From NCBI RefSeq assembly GCF_000025305.1, contig NC_013740.1:2265770-2329769 (forward strand): 64,000 bases of DNA. The letters are read 5' to 3'. Every line of letters begins with the position of its first letter. Position 1 is the stretch's first letter. Positions 15,848 through 24,046 of the stretch are shown here, one piece after another. The notes below the pieces were generated by a model. That model saw nothing but the letters and a program-made list of their open reading frames with translations. It was not told the DNA's origin and made no database searches. The position numbers were made by a program, and so were the translations under genes. The DNA is from Acidaminococcus fermentans DSM 20731. GTDB taxonomy: Bacteria; Bacillota; Negativicutes; Acidaminococcales; Acidaminococcaceae.

Positions 15848-15910
15848 GCTCGCGACTCGTGGCCCGCGACCCGCAACCGGGGTGTGGATTTTTCCACACC
15901 CCCTTTTTTA
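15848..15910 (+). terminator. R3 repeat block and terminal hairpin before fumC end
   Basis: 15848-15878 is a GCGACTCGTGGCCCGCGACC block (repeat R3; related copies at 26785, 36004 and 39955). It is followed by the stem GGGGTGTGG / CCACACCCC (15879-15902) and a T-run on the plus strand. Confidence 0.65.
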
Positions 15911-17284
15911 TACCATCTTCTCCGGATGGAACACTTTGTCGAATTCTTTTTCTTCCATGAAGCCCAGTTTCAGCACGGCTTCCTTCAGGGAAACATTGTC
16001 CTTGAAGGCCAGCTTGGCCACCTGGGCGCATTTGTCATAGCCGATGTAAGGGCTCAGGGCCGTCACCAGCATCAGGGAATTGTGCAGGTTGTGGGCCATT
16101 TTTTCCTTGTTTGCCTTAATGCCCACCACGCAGTTCTTCCGGAAGGATTCCATCACATCCCCCAGCAGCCGCACGGACTGGAGGAAATTGTAGATGGTCA
16201 CCGGCAGGAACACGTTCAGCTGGAAATTCCCCTGGGAAGCGGCAAAACCGATGGCCGCATCGTTCCCCATGACCTGGACCGCCACCATGGTCACTGCTTC
16301 ACACTGGGTGGGATTCACCTTCCCGGGCATAATGGAAGAACCCGGTTCATTGGCGGGGATGGTGATTTCTCCCAGGCCGTCCCGGGGACCGGAAGCCAGC
16401 CACCGCACATCATTGGCCATTTTCATCAGGTTGGCTGCCAGGGCTTTCAGGGCCCCATGGGCAAAGACCATGTCATCCAGGCTGGTGAGGGCATGGAACT
16501 TGTTGGGAGCCGTCACAAAGGGGAACCCGGTGTTCTTGGCAATGAAGCCGGCCACCTTTTTGTCAAAGCCCTTGGGTGCGTTGAGACCGGTGCCTACGGC
16601 CGTGCCCCCCAGGGCCAGTTCCAGCAGGCCCTTTTCCGCCGCTTTGATTTCCTGCCGGTTCCGTTCCAGCATGGTCCGCCAGCCGGAGATTTCCTGGGAG
16701 AAAGCCACAGGCACCGCATCCTGCAGGTGGGTACGGCCGGTGGTCACAATGCCCTTGTTGGCTTTTTCCAGCTTTTTGAAGGCCGCCACCAGTTCGTCCA
16801 GGGAGGGCAGCAGATGTTTTTCCAGTTCCCAGACGGCGGCAATGTGCATGGCCGTGGGGAAGGTGTCGTTGGAACTCTGGGACATGTTCACATGGTCGTT
16901 GGGGTGGAGCAGGGCTTCCCCGGCCATTTCATTGCCCCGGTGGGCGATCACTTCGTTTACGTTCATGTTGCTCTGGGTACCGCTGCCGGTCTGCCATACC
17001 GCCAGGGGGAAATTCCCGTCCAGTTTCCCCTTGAGGATTTCATCACAGACCTTCCCGATGGTCTGGCAACGCTTTTTGTCCAGTTTTTCCAGGGCCTCAT
17101 TGGCCTGGGCCGCGCTTTTCTTCAGATAGGCAAAGGCCCGGATCACTTCCGGGGGCATTTTTTCCGTACCGATCCGGAAATTCTCGATGCTCCGTTCTGA
17201 CTGGGCCCCCCAGTATTTATCCGCCGGGACTCTGATTTCTCCCATGGAATCCCGTTCCAGACGCCATTCCTCTTTTTTCGCCAT
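15908..17284 (-). CDS. fumC: Fumarate hydratase class II
   Basis: Reversible hydration of fumarate to L-malate, cytosolic homotetramer. 458 aa, standard length. Catalytic His186 in GRTHLQDAVP, the flexible signature loop GSSIMPGKVNP at residues 315-325, and NDHVNMSQSSNDTFPTAMH near 130-147 all match FumC. Closely related aspartase is less likely because the substrate region SGTQSNMNVNEV and the overall length follow fumarases. Preceded by a consensus promoter; single-gene unit. Serves fumarate/malate interconversion in amino-acid fermentation or a branched TCA pathway (inference). Confidence 0.92.
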   Translation of the reverse strand: MAKKEEWRLERDSMGEIRVPADKYWGAQSERSIENFRIGTEKMPPEVIRAFAYLKKSAAQANEALEKLDKKRCQTIGKVCDEILKGKLDGNFPLAVWQTGSGTQSNMNVNEVIAHRGNEMAGEALLHPNDHVNMSQSSNDTFPTAMHIAAVWELEKHLLPSLDELVAAFKKLEKANKGIVTTGRTHLQDAVPVAFSQEISGWRTMLERNRQEIKAAEKGLLELALGGTAVGTGLNAPKGFDKKVAGFIAKNTGFPFVTAPNKFHALTSLDDMVFAHGALKALAANLMKMANDVRWLASGPRDGLGEITIPANEPGSSIMPGKVNPTQCEAVTMVAVQVMGNDAAIGFAASQGNFQLNVFLPVTIYNFLQSVRLLGDVMESFRKNCVVGIKANKEKMAHNLHNSLMLVTALSPYIGYDKCAQVAKLAFKDNVSLKEAVLKLGFMEEKEFDKVFHPEKMV

Positions 17285-17315
17285 GCTATCCCCTCACCTT
17301 TCTCATGATACCTGC

Positions 17316-17344
17316 ATTATTCCATAGCCCCAAAGGTTTGTCAA
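17316..17344 (-). promoter_or_regulatory. fumC promoter
   Basis: Minus strand: TTGACA (17339-17344), 17 bp, AATAAT (17316-17321). It abuts the TRAP operon terminator. Confidence 0.65.
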
Positions 17345-17349
17345 ATGAA

Positions 17350-17381
17350 GAAGGAGCCGTTGCCCATGCAACAGCCCCTTC
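17350..17381 (-). terminator. Terminator of the TRAP operon (CTGTTGC family)
   Basis: Stem GAAGGGGCTGTTGC with GCAACGGCTCCTTC around ATGG. Only a weak T-run follows. Confidence 0.6.
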
Positions 17382-17385
17382 TGTT

Positions 17386-19404
17386 TCACGCCGCCTGGAG
17401 GGCGGCAGCTTTCCTTTTCTGGAAGAAGATCACGCCGATGAGGATCACAGCCCCCACAATGTCGGTCTGGACCCCCGGGATCATCAGCAGCAGGGCTCCC
17501 GCCAGAGAAACCAGACGCATGACCACATTCACCGGTGCATACACATACCCTTCGCAGGCCACTGCCAGGAGGAATACCCCCAGGGCCGCCGTGGCCGCCG
17601 TAAACAACCCTTCTGCCAGGGTTGTATTGATCAGCATCAGCTGGGGCGACAGCACGAAGATGTAGGGAATGATGAACCCGGCCACCGCCAGCTTCACCGA
17701 AGTCCACCCGGTCTTCATGGGATCCCCGCCGGACACACCGGCTGCCGCAAAGGCCGCCAGCGCCACGGGAGGCGTCAGGTTGGCGAACATGGCAAAGTAG
17801 AAGCTGAACATATGGGCCGCCGCATTGGGGATCCCCAGCTTGAACAGGGCCGGAGCCGCAATGGAGGAGGTGATGATGTAGGAGGGAATGGACGGCAGGC
17901 CCATGCCCAGGATCATGCAGGTGATCATGGTGAACACCAGGGTGAACATGATGCTGGTGTTCCCCAGGCTGATGATGGTGTTGGCCATGGTGAGCCCGAA
18001 CCCGGTCTTGGAGGAAACCCCCACCACGATGCCCACGCAGGCACAGGCAATGGCCACGCTGACCGTTTGCTTGGCCCCTTCCGCCAGGGCATCCACAATG
18101 GCTTTGGGTTTCATCCGGGTGGTTTTCTTCAGGGCTGCCACCAGGATGGTCACCCCGATGGTGAGCACCGCCGCATACACCACGGTGGAACCGGACATGA
18201 ACAGCATGTACAGCAGGAACACGATGGGGATGATCAGATGGCCCTGGGCCTTCAGCACATCACGGGTCCGGGGCAGCTGTTCCCTGGGAACCCCCACCAG
18301 CCCGTCCTTGGAAGCCCGGAGCTGGACCTGGATCATGATCCCCATGTAGTACAGCAGGGCCGGGATGGCCGCCCACACAATGATCTCCGAATATTTAACC
18401 CCCAGGATTTCCGCCATGATGAAGGCGGCCGCCCCCATAATGGGCGGAAGCAGCTGGCCCCCTACGGATGCCGCTGCCGACACGGCTCCGGCGAATTCCG
18501 CCGAATACCCGGTCTTTTTCATCAGGGGAATGGTAAAGGATCCGGTGGTCACCACATTGGCCACGGCAGACCCGTTGATGGAGCCCAGGAGCCCGGCAGC
18601 CACCACCGACACCTTGGCGGGACCGCCTTTGGTGTGGCCGGCCAGGGACAGGGAAATGTCATTGAAGAATTTCCCCATGCCGGATTTGGTCATGACACAG
18701 CCGAAAAGAATGAACAGGAAAATATAGCTGGAAGATACGTTGACGGAAGTCCCGTAGATCCCTTCCGTATTGGCGAAGAAATGGTTGGACAGGCTGAGCC
18801 AGTCATAGCCCCGGTGCATGAACATGCCCGGGAATTCCCGTCCGTACATCCCGTAGAGGATAAAACAGAGGCTCAGGATGGGCAGGGCCTTGCCGCTGCA
18901 CCGCCGGGTGGCTTCCAGCACCAGTACCACCAGCAGGGTGGCCATCACCATATCCATATCGCTGGCCCGTCCGGCCCGTTCCACGACCCCCAGATAATCA
19001 TGCCAGATATAGAAGGGGATCACAAAGGAAATGGCGGCCAGGAACCAGTCAAACCAGCTGGGTTTGGTCCGGCTGGATTTTTTCCGCATGGGATACATCA
19101 AAAAACACATGGAACACATCATGGCCACATGGAGAGACCGGTGCACCAGGGTGACCGGAGGCCCGAAAATGGCCGTGTACAAATGGTACAGAGAAACCAG
19201 GATGGCAAAAATATAAAAGAAGCTTTTGATTTTTCCGGTGAATTTCCGGGTGGCGCTTTCCTTATCCACCTTTTCAATGATGGCATTGGTCTTGGCGGCC
19301 ATTTCTTCCGTCATATCCCCGGTGATGATCCCGTCCTTATTGACGGGAGCCTGGGAGAAGGCGTCTGTACCCGATTCTGTCGAGCGTTTCTTCAAATCGT
19401 CCAT
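17386..19404 (-). CDS. TRAP transporter fused permease (TAXI type)
   Basis: 672-aa fusion of the small (DctQ) and large (DctM) TRAP membrane subunits. The N-terminal 60 residues are cytoplasmic; about four hydrophobic helices then form the DctQ-like part, and the rest is the multi-helix DctM part with GLLGSINGSAVANVVTTGSFTIPLMKK and GMGLPSIPSYIITSSIAAPAL, typical of this fused subfamily. Works with the TAXI receptor encoded by 19898-20896 to import a solute using an ion gradient; substrate unknown, often dicarboxylates or amino acids such as glutamate. Start 19404 has GAGGGGG 7 bp upstream although the gene then overlaps the DUF1850 gene by 68 bp. MTEEM at 19314 is an alternative without a clear RBS. 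Confidence 0.9.
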   Translation of the reverse strand: MDDLKKRSTESGTDAFSQAPVNKDGIITGDMTEEMAAKTNAIIEKVDKESATRKFTGKIKSFFYIFAILVSLYHLYTAIFGPPVTLVHRSLHVAMMCSMCFLMYPMRKKSSRTKPSWFDWFLAAISFVIPFYIWHDYLGVVERAGRASDMDMVMATLLVVLVLEATRRCSGKALPILSLCFILYGMYGREFPGMFMHRGYDWLSLSNHFFANTEGIYGTSVNVSSSYIFLFILFGCVMTKSGMGKFFNDISLSLAGHTKGGPAKVSVVAAGLLGSINGSAVANVVTTGSFTIPLMKKTGYSAEFAGAVSAAASVGGQLLPPIMGAAAFIMAEILGVKYSEIIVWAAIPALLYYMGIMIQVQLRASKDGLVGVPREQLPRTRDVLKAQGHLIIPIVFLLYMLFMSGSTVVYAAVLTIGVTILVAALKKTTRMKPKAIVDALAEGAKQTVSVAIACACVGIVVGVSSKTGFGLTMANTIISLGNTSIMFTLVFTMITCMILGMGLPSIPSYIITSSIAAPALFKLGIPNAAAHMFSFYFAMFANLTPPVALAAFAAAGVSGGDPMKTGWTSVKLAVAGFIIPYIFVLSPQLMLINTTLAEGLFTAATAALGVFLLAVACEGYVYAPVNVVMRLVSLAGALLLMIPGVQTDIVGAVILIGVIFFQKRKAAALQAA

Positions 19405-19888
19405 CGAAATACCCCCTCTTCTCTATGATCAGGGTCAGCCGGGTATGCTCCGGAAGGAGCCGTCCGCTGGTGATCAGCTGGTCGTTCAGCCGGATTTCCC
19501 GGGTGGCGTAATGGGAATTCAGCCAGTCGATCCGGGGGAACACCTGGCCGATTTCGTCCATGTAGATGTTTCCCTTTTCGTCGACCCAGGTCTTTTTCCC
19601 CTTGTTCTCCGGGATCCCCGCCCCAAAGGCCGGGAAGGAAATGGTATCCAGCACCAGGCTGTTGTCGTCAGCCACATGGAAATATTCATGCCAGTGGATG
19701 TGCTCCAGGGAATGGATCCAGCCGAAAAACAGCCGGTCCCCCCTGCCGGCGGGAAATTCCACATAGGTTTTCCCTGTCTGATAATCCCTGATCCGCAGGA
19801 CCGTCTGGCTGGCCCAATGCCACCAGAACAGCAGTCCGACGGCAAAGGGCAGGGCCAGACAGGCCAGGATCTTTTTTTTACCCTTCAT
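19337..19888 (-). CDS. DUF1850 protein of TAXI-TRAP operons
   Basis: 183-aa protein with one N-terminal hydrophobic segment (residues 7-24) that anchors or exports it. The middle has GWIHSLEHIHWHEYFHVADD and SFPAFGAGIPENKG, the conserved features of DUF1850. This family is almost always found between a TAXI receptor and the fused permease, as here, so a role in the same transport system is likely, though its mechanism is unknown. Its last 22 codons overlap the permease start in another frame. Confidence 0.85.
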   Translation of the reverse strand: MKGKKKILACLALPFAVGLLFWWHWASQTVLRIRDYQTGKTYVEFPAGRGDRLFFGWIHSLEHIHWHEYFHVADDNSLVLDTISFPAFGAGIPENKGKKTWVDEKGNIYMDEIGQVFPRIDWLNSHYATREIRLNDQLITSGRLLPEHTRLTLIIEKRGYFDGRFEETLDRIGYRRLLPGSRQ

Positions 19889-19897
19889 GGGACAGCG

Positions 19898-20896
19898 TTA
19901 CAGCTTCCCTTTTTCTTTCCAGAATTTTTCCGCACCGGGATGCAGCTTCAGAGAGGTCCCTTTGATGCCTCTCAGGCCGGTATCCAGGGTGATTTCCCGT
20001 TTGGCGGTGGCGTGGGAGGCGCCGATGGTTTCCAGGCCCTTCTGGGAATAGATCCCGGTGAGCAGGTCATAGACCACATCGTCCGGCAGCTTCTTGTCCA
20101 CCAGCATCACGTTCATCACAGCAGCGGTAGGCGTATCCACTTCGGTGTCATAGGATTCCTTGGGAATCTTGAAGGGCATGTAGAAGGGATATTTGGTGGT
20201 CAGGTTCTTGATGGCTTCCCCGTCGATGGGAATGAACCGGATCTTCTTCATGGTGCCCAGTTCCTTGATGGTGGCATTCCCCAGACCGGAGGTTACAAAG
20301 GCCACGTCGCACTGGCCATTCTTGATCTGGTCGATGGCTTCCCCGTAGGACAGGTAGTCCACTTTGGCATCGCTGTAGCTCATGCCGTTGGCTTCAAAGA
20401 TCATCCGGGCATTCAGTTCCACCCCGGAGTTGGGAGCCCCTACCCCCACTCTCTTGCCTTTGATGTCCTTGAAGGTCTTGATGCCGGAATCTTCCGTGGT
20501 AACGATCTGGACCACATTGGGCCACAGACCCATCATCACCCGCAGATCCGGTTCTTTTTTCTTGCCTTCAAAAGCCCCGAAGGCATCCTGGCACTGGATC
20601 ACCGAGTCGGACATGGCAATGGCCATTTCGCCCTTGCCGGTCAGGATCCCGTTGATGTTTTCAACCGTAGCCCCGGTGGCCGTAGCGGATGTTTTGTATC
20701 CCATTTCCCCGACGACTTTCGAGAAGGCGCCTCCGATGGGGAAATAGATCCCGCTGGTAGGTCCGGTCAGGACGGTGATGAACTGTTTGCTCCGGTCCAG
20801 TTTTCCGTCACTGGTCTTTTTGTCCCCGGAGCCGCCGCAGCCTGCGGCCGTTACGGCCAGCAACCCTGCCATCAATACTGCAAACCACTTTTTCAC
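19898..20896 (-). CDS. TAXI-family TRAP solute-binding lipoprotein
   Basis: 332-aa extracytoplasmic receptor. The lipoprotein signal has a lipobox AAGC with Cys20. The mature part begins with the TAXI pattern QFITVLTGPTSGIYFPIGGAFSKVV and continues with TATGATVENING and MSDSVIQCQDAFG, as in the family. GTG start at 20896, AAGGAGG just upstream. First gene of the receptor-DUF1850-permease operon, with a good promoter 170 bp upstream. Ligand unknown. Confidence 0.92.
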   Translation of the reverse strand: MKKWFAVLMAGLLAVTAAGCGGSGDKKTSDGKLDRSKQFITVLTGPTSGIYFPIGGAFSKVVGEMGYKTSATATGATVENINGILTGKGEMAIAMSDSVIQCQDAFGAFEGKKKEPDLRVMMGLWPNVVQIVTTEDSGIKTFKDIKGKRVGVGAPNSGVELNARMIFEANGMSYSDAKVDYLSYGEAIDQIKNGQCDVAFVTSGLGNATIKELGTMKKIRFIPIDGEAIKNLTTKYPFYMPFKIPKESYDTEVDTPTAAVMNVMLVDKKLPDDVVYDLLTGIYSQKGLETIGASHATAKREITLDTGLRGIKGTSLKLHPGAEKFWKEKGKL

Positions 20897-21063
20897 AATA
20901 ATCCCTCCTTAGATTGATGAAATGAGAGCTCTTCAAACCCGGCAAAGGGCTGAATTCAGAAAGAAAAGGGGGTACATCATAAAAAGGCAATTCGTGAACC
21001 GCAAAATTCTGTTTTGCATAAACCAGACATTTATTTTCATAATTCCGCAAATTCTATGGATTC

Positions 21064-21092
21064 AGTATAACATACACTTTTCACACTTTCAA
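21064..21092 (-). promoter_or_regulatory. Promoter of the TAXI-TRAP operon
   Basis: Minus strand: TTGAAA (21087-21092), 17 bp, TATACT (21064-21069). Confidence 0.65.
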
Positions 21093-21114
21093 CACAATTT
21101 TGTCTGCAACACTG

Positions 21115-21132
21115 TATACAACAGGTTGTATA
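21115..21132. promoter_or_regulatory. Candidate operator upstream of the TAXI promoter
   Basis: TATACAA, CAGG, TTGTATA: perfect 7-bp arms, about 23 bp upstream of the -35. The position suits an activator or repressor site. Confidence 0.4.
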
Positions 21133-21303
21133 AATACAGCATTTGTTCATGATAAAAGATGATTATGGATATTTCTCCCCCTTTCTGACAAATTCTCTGG
21201 AGTCGAGGCTGACGATTCAACCCCAACATCCCAGCATGATCTGCAGGATCCTCACGCCGGGAGGCCCGAAAAATCACCGGACAGGGGAATTTTTTCCGTG
21301 CAC

Positions 21304-21338
21304 GCAAAAAAAGACCTGCCCAGCAGGACAGGTCTTTT
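21304..21338 (-). terminator. tRNA-Lys terminator
   Basis: Stem AAAGACCTG / CAGGTCTTT with a loop, followed on the minus strand by a run of seven T. Confidence 0.8.
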
Positions 21339-21347
21339 ACTTTCAAA

Positions 21348-21423
21348 TGGTGATCCACCCGGGACTCGAACCCGGGACACCCTGATTAAAAGTCAGGTGC
21401 TCTACCAACTGAGCTAGTGAATC
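21348..21423 (-). tRNA. tRNA-Lys (anticodon TTT)
   Basis: 76 nt with encoded CCA. Acceptor GATTCAC pairs with GTGGATC; D-arm TAGCTCAGTTGGTAGAGCA; anticodon loop CTTTTAA giving TTT; T-arm CCGGGTTCGAGTCCCGG. The gene has its own promoter and terminator. Confidence 0.97.
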
Positions 21424-21442
21424 ATTGCGTTACAGCTTAATC

Positions 21443-21472
21443 ATTATAGCGTGAAGCAGCCGATTTTGTCAA
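21443..21472 (-). promoter_or_regulatory. tRNA-Lys promoter overlapping a stop codon
   Basis: Minus strand: TTGACA (21467-21472), 18 bp, TATAAT (21443-21448). The TGA of the upstream gene (21469-21471) is part of the -35 hexamer. Confidence 0.75.
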
Positions 21473-22695
21473 CCCTTTTTTTCCAGGTTTTTCATATAAA
21501 GATCCATTTCATCGGCAATCTTCTTGGAATACTCCACGGCATGGACCACGGTCTTGGCCCCGGTAACTACATCTCCGGAGGCAAAGACCCCGGGCAGGGT
21601 GGTTTCCCCTTCTTCGGAAATCTTCAGGTTCCCCCGGTCGTTCAGTTCCAGCCCTTCATTGTGTTCCACCAGCCGGCGCTTGGGCACCTGGGAAACGGCG
21701 ATCACCACACTGTCCACGGGCACCAGCCGGGCGGTGTCTTCCAGCACAATCACATGGCCGTCTTCCACTTTGGTATCCGCCACCATGGGGCCTTCGTCCT
21801 TGATGGCCACGGCGGTTTTGTTGAATTCGTACTTCACCCCGTCCAGCAGGGAATATTCGTATTCATCCTGGGAGGCGGACACATGGTCCCGGCGCACATA
21901 GACGGTGACGTTTTGGCAGCCGTGACGGACGGCGGTACGGGCCACGTCCATGGCGGAGTTCCCGGACCCGAAAATGGCCACGCTCTGGCCCAGATCCACC
22001 GCATCCGGGTTGTTCAGATAGCTGATGGCATAATGGACGTTGCCGAAGGTTTCCCCGGGGATCAGCATCCGTTTGGGCCGCCAGGCCCCGGTACCGATGA
22101 ACACGGATTTGTACCCGTCGGCAAACAGGTCCTTCAGGGTGATGTTGCCGCCGATGGTGAAGTTGAACCGGAACTTGATCCCCATCTGCTTCATCCGTTC
22201 CTCAAACCGGTCCAAGATGTACCGGGGCAGCCGGAATTCCGGGATCCCGTACCGCATGATCCCCCCGATTTTGTCCCGGGAATCGAACACGGTGATCTGG
22301 TAGCCCCGTTTGGCCAGGATGATGGCAATGGTGATCCCCGCCGGGCCGGCGCCGATGATGGCTACCTTTTTCCCGTTGGAGGGTGCCTGTTCGATTTTCA
22401 GCCGGTCGAAGCAGGAATCAGAAATGTAGTTCTCAATAGCGGAAATATGTACCGGAGCTCCTTTGATTCCCCGGATACAATGCCCTTCGCACTGGGCTGC
22501 ATGGTTGCATACCAGACTGCAGACCACGGACAGCGGGTTGTTGTCGAACAGCATCTGGGCAGCGGTCATCAGGTCGTTTTCCTTGAACAGCCGGATCATT
22601 TCCGGAATATTGGTATGGATGGGACAGCCTTCCCGGCACATGGGTTTCTTGCACTGGAGACACCGGTTGGCTTCTTCCAATTCGTGAATGGACAT
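21469..22695 (-). CDS. GltD-like NAD(P)-dependent FAD/Fe-S oxidoreductase
   Basis: 408-aa protein of the glutamate-synthase small-subunit family. An N-terminal 4Fe-4S region has Cys12, 15, 20 and 24 (CLQCKKPMCREGC) and Cys59, 63, 69 and 73. FAD-binding KVAIIGAGPAGI is at residues 110-121, and the NAD(P) site VAIFGSGNSAMDVA follows about 135 residues later. The C-terminal GVFASGDVVTGAKTVVHAV is the second FAD motif. The family includes GltD, NfnB/SudA and DPD N-terminal domains. No GltB-like large subunit lies nearby, so it may pair with another protein. RBS GAGG 8 bp upstream. Confidence 0.85.
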   Translation of the reverse strand: MSIHELEEANRCLQCKKPMCREGCPIHTNIPEMIRLFKENDLMTAAQMLFDNNPLSVVCSLVCNHAAQCEGHCIRGIKGAPVHISAIENYISDSCFDRLKIEQAPSNGKKVAIIGAGPAGITIAIILAKRGYQITVFDSRDKIGGIMRYGIPEFRLPRYILDRFEERMKQMGIKFRFNFTIGGNITLKDLFADGYKSVFIGTGAWRPKRMLIPGETFGNVHYAISYLNNPDAVDLGQSVAIFGSGNSAMDVARTAVRHGCQNVTVYVRRDHVSASQDEYEYSLLDGVKYEFNKTAVAIKDEGPMVADTKVEDGHVIVLEDTARLVPVDSVVIAVSQVPKRRLVEHNEGLELNDRGNLKISEEGETTLPGVFASGDVVTGAKTVVHAVEYSKKIADEMDLYMKNLEKKG

Positions 22696-22734
22696 ACGGA
22701 AAACCTCGTTTCCTCAAAGATGGTATTTCCCTAT

Positions 22735-22764
22735 AGTCTATCGAACCGGCAGGGATTCTGTCAA
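22735..22764 (-). promoter_or_regulatory. Promoter of the GltD-like gene
   Basis: Minus strand: TTGACA (22759-22764), 18 bp, TAGACT (22735-22740). The CTGTTGC hairpin directly abuts the -35. Confidence 0.55.
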
Positions 22765-22848
22765 GGTGCTGTTGCATGGGCAACAGTACCTTGAATTGTC
22801 AATGGTCAATAGCCGAAGGCCTAAGCCACCTTCTCCAAAACGAAACAG

Positions 22849-22880
22849 AAAAAGACCGGTGCGGCAACACCGGTCTTTTT
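22849..22880. terminator. Bidirectional terminator hairpin
   Basis: Perfect 13-bp stem AAAAAGACCGGTG / CACCGGTCTTTTT with a 6-nt loop; T-runs form in both directions. Confidence 0.7.
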
Positions 22881-23194
22881 CGCGTGCCCAATAAGCACTC
22901 CTATCATTTTGCCTGAGTACAGTATATCATTCCCGTCATAAAAAATGCAATTGAACTGATTCAATGGTATGAGTCAACAAGTTCCCGGTAAAACCTTCAT
23001 CCCAGTATAGTTATGCAGCAAAGTAAAGAGTGCAGATGGAAGAGCACGGACGATGAAAATCCTATGCCCCATTGCGATGCCGTAGGGGGCACAGGCCGGT
23101 TGCCCCGCCAGATGCACCAGTTTCCGGCACCAACGCCCCAGGGGTTCACCCCAGGCAAAATCCACCCCGGCCGCTCAGGAGGTCTGTGTCTCCT

Positions 23195-23566
23195 TCAATC
23201 CGGCAGTCCCAGGAACCAGCCGATGGGGATGGTGATAAGAATGGACAGCACCACTCTTTCAAACCAGATTACGAGGATATCCCTCATTTTCAATGGAATA
23301 TCCGTTCCCATAATGCAGGGAATGCTGGCGGAGAAGAACAGGATCTCCGAAATGCTCACCACCGCAATGACGAATTTCAGCAGCAGGGTCCCGCTGCTCT
23401 TGATCAGGATGGAGGGCAGGAACATTTCCGGCAGGCACAGAGCCGCCGCTTTGCCGCCCAAAGCAGCCTGGGAAATGCCGAACAGTTTAAAGAGATGTAT
23501 ACACGATTTCAGGCAGGTAAACTGTACAGGATTTGTCAGTTTGGCAATATGGATGTTGGAAAAGCG
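23195..23566 (-). pseudogene. C-terminal remnant of a YjiH-type membrane protein
   Basis: An open frame of about 120 codons without a proper start or RBS. The last 88 residues read as membrane segments resembling the end of YjiH/nucleoside-recognition proteins: ALGGKAAALCLPEMFLPSIL, LLLKFVIAVVSISEILFFSA, then LKMRDILVIWFERVVLSILI and a TGA. Upstream the frame runs straight into the end of the glutaredoxin-like gene with 2 bp between them, so the N-terminal two thirds are missing. The R1 fragment downstream may mark an old rearrangement. The family match is from memory and moderate. Confidence 0.6.
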
Positions 23567-23568
23567 GA

Positions 23569-23880
23569 TTATTTCTCCACAATCTCCTCTTCCCGGACCG
23601 GCGGCTGTCCCAGCCAGCCCAGGGCTTCATCCAGGTCCAGGGTCACTTTTCCGTCTTCTTTTACAAAGGCGGGGATGCCGATGAAGGAACGGCCGTTTTC
23701 TCCTTCCCGGGCCGGGGCAAAGGCCGCTTCCCGGTCCCGGAGGGTGAAGAAGGCCTTCATGTTATCGGTATTGGCCGTCATATCAATGAACCGGAACTGG
23801 TCTTCCAGCTTCCGGGCCTTCAGGATGGCCAGGGTATTCCGGCAGTCGATGCAGATTTCGCTTCCATAGAACAGGATCAT
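23569..23880 (-). CDS. Glutaredoxin-like thiol protein
   Basis: 103-aa thioredoxin-fold protein. It begins MILFYGSEICIDCRNTLAIL, giving a CIDC redox motif (Cys10, Cys13) directly after the first beta strand, and GIPAFVKEDGKVTLD supplies the conserved cis-Pro loop. Probably reduces disulfides or glutathione/bacillithiol-like adducts in the cytoplasm. Start 23880 has AAGGAG 9 bp upstream; the longer frame to 24060 covers the divergent promoter region and is rejected. A promoter (23914-23942) lies immediately upstream. Confidence 0.82.
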   Translation of the reverse strand: MILFYGSEICIDCRNTLAILKARKLEDQFRFIDMTANTDNMKAFFTLRDREAAFAPAREGENGRSFIGIPAFVKEDGKVTLDLDEALGWLGQPPVREEEIVEK

Positions 23881-23913
23881 GGTTTCTCGCTCCTTTGTTT
23901 TTCTGTTGACCGT

Positions 23914-23942
23914 ATTGTACCGGGTAAGGAGAAGGAATGCAA
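23914..23942 (-). promoter_or_regulatory. Promoter of the glutaredoxin-like gene
   Basis: Minus strand: TTGCAT (23937-23942), 17 bp, TACAAT (23914-23919). Confidence 0.6.
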
Positions 23943-23947
23943 GCAGG

Positions 23948-23976
23948 TTGTATTCCGCAGAGAATCCTGCTATACT
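23948..23976 (+). promoter_or_regulatory. Promoter of the AAA/DUF234 gene
   Basis: TTGTAT (23948-23953), 17 bp, TATACT (23971-23976), back to back with the promoter on the other strand. Confidence 0.55.
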
Positions 23977-23983
23977 TTTTATT

Positions 23984-24030
23984 GAATCATATTTCACTGA
24001 ATTATAATTCACTGAAGTACAATTCAGTAA
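23984..24030. repeat. Iterated TTCACTGAA words, candidate operator
   Basis: TTCACTGAA occurs at about 23993 and 24008, with a TTCAGT half-site in inverted orientation at about 24023. Spacing is near 15 bp, just after the predicted transcription start of the AAA/DUF234 gene. Confidence 0.45.
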
Positions 24031-24046
24031 AAAGGAGGCTGTTTCC

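Larger units (their letters stand above)
20897..21347. other. Upstream region of the TAXI operon
   Basis: Non-coding. It holds the operon promoter (21064-21092), an 18-bp inverted repeat (21115-21132) and the tRNA-Lys terminator (21304-21338). No open frame here has coding character, and 21140-21300 shows nothing recognisable. Confidence 0.6.
22696..23194. other. Intergenic region with hairpins and repeat fragments
   Basis: From left: promoter of the GltD-like gene, hairpin 22763-22793 (AAGGTGCTGTTGC), a GTCAATGGTCAAT block, strong hairpin 22849-22880, palindrome TTGAACTGATTCAA (22951-22964), and an R1 core fragment (CGTAGGGGGCACAGGCCGG, about 23078-23113). No gene is seen. Confidence 0.6.

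Noticed and set aside
21469..22695. Calling this gene gltD of glutamate synthase
   Set aside because: The large subunit is absent and the family includes several other flavoenzymes, so only GltD-like is supported.
22974..23165. Short minus-strand frame between the GltD-like gene and the YjiH remnant
   Set aside because: It translates an R1 fragment, with no RBS or recognisable domain.
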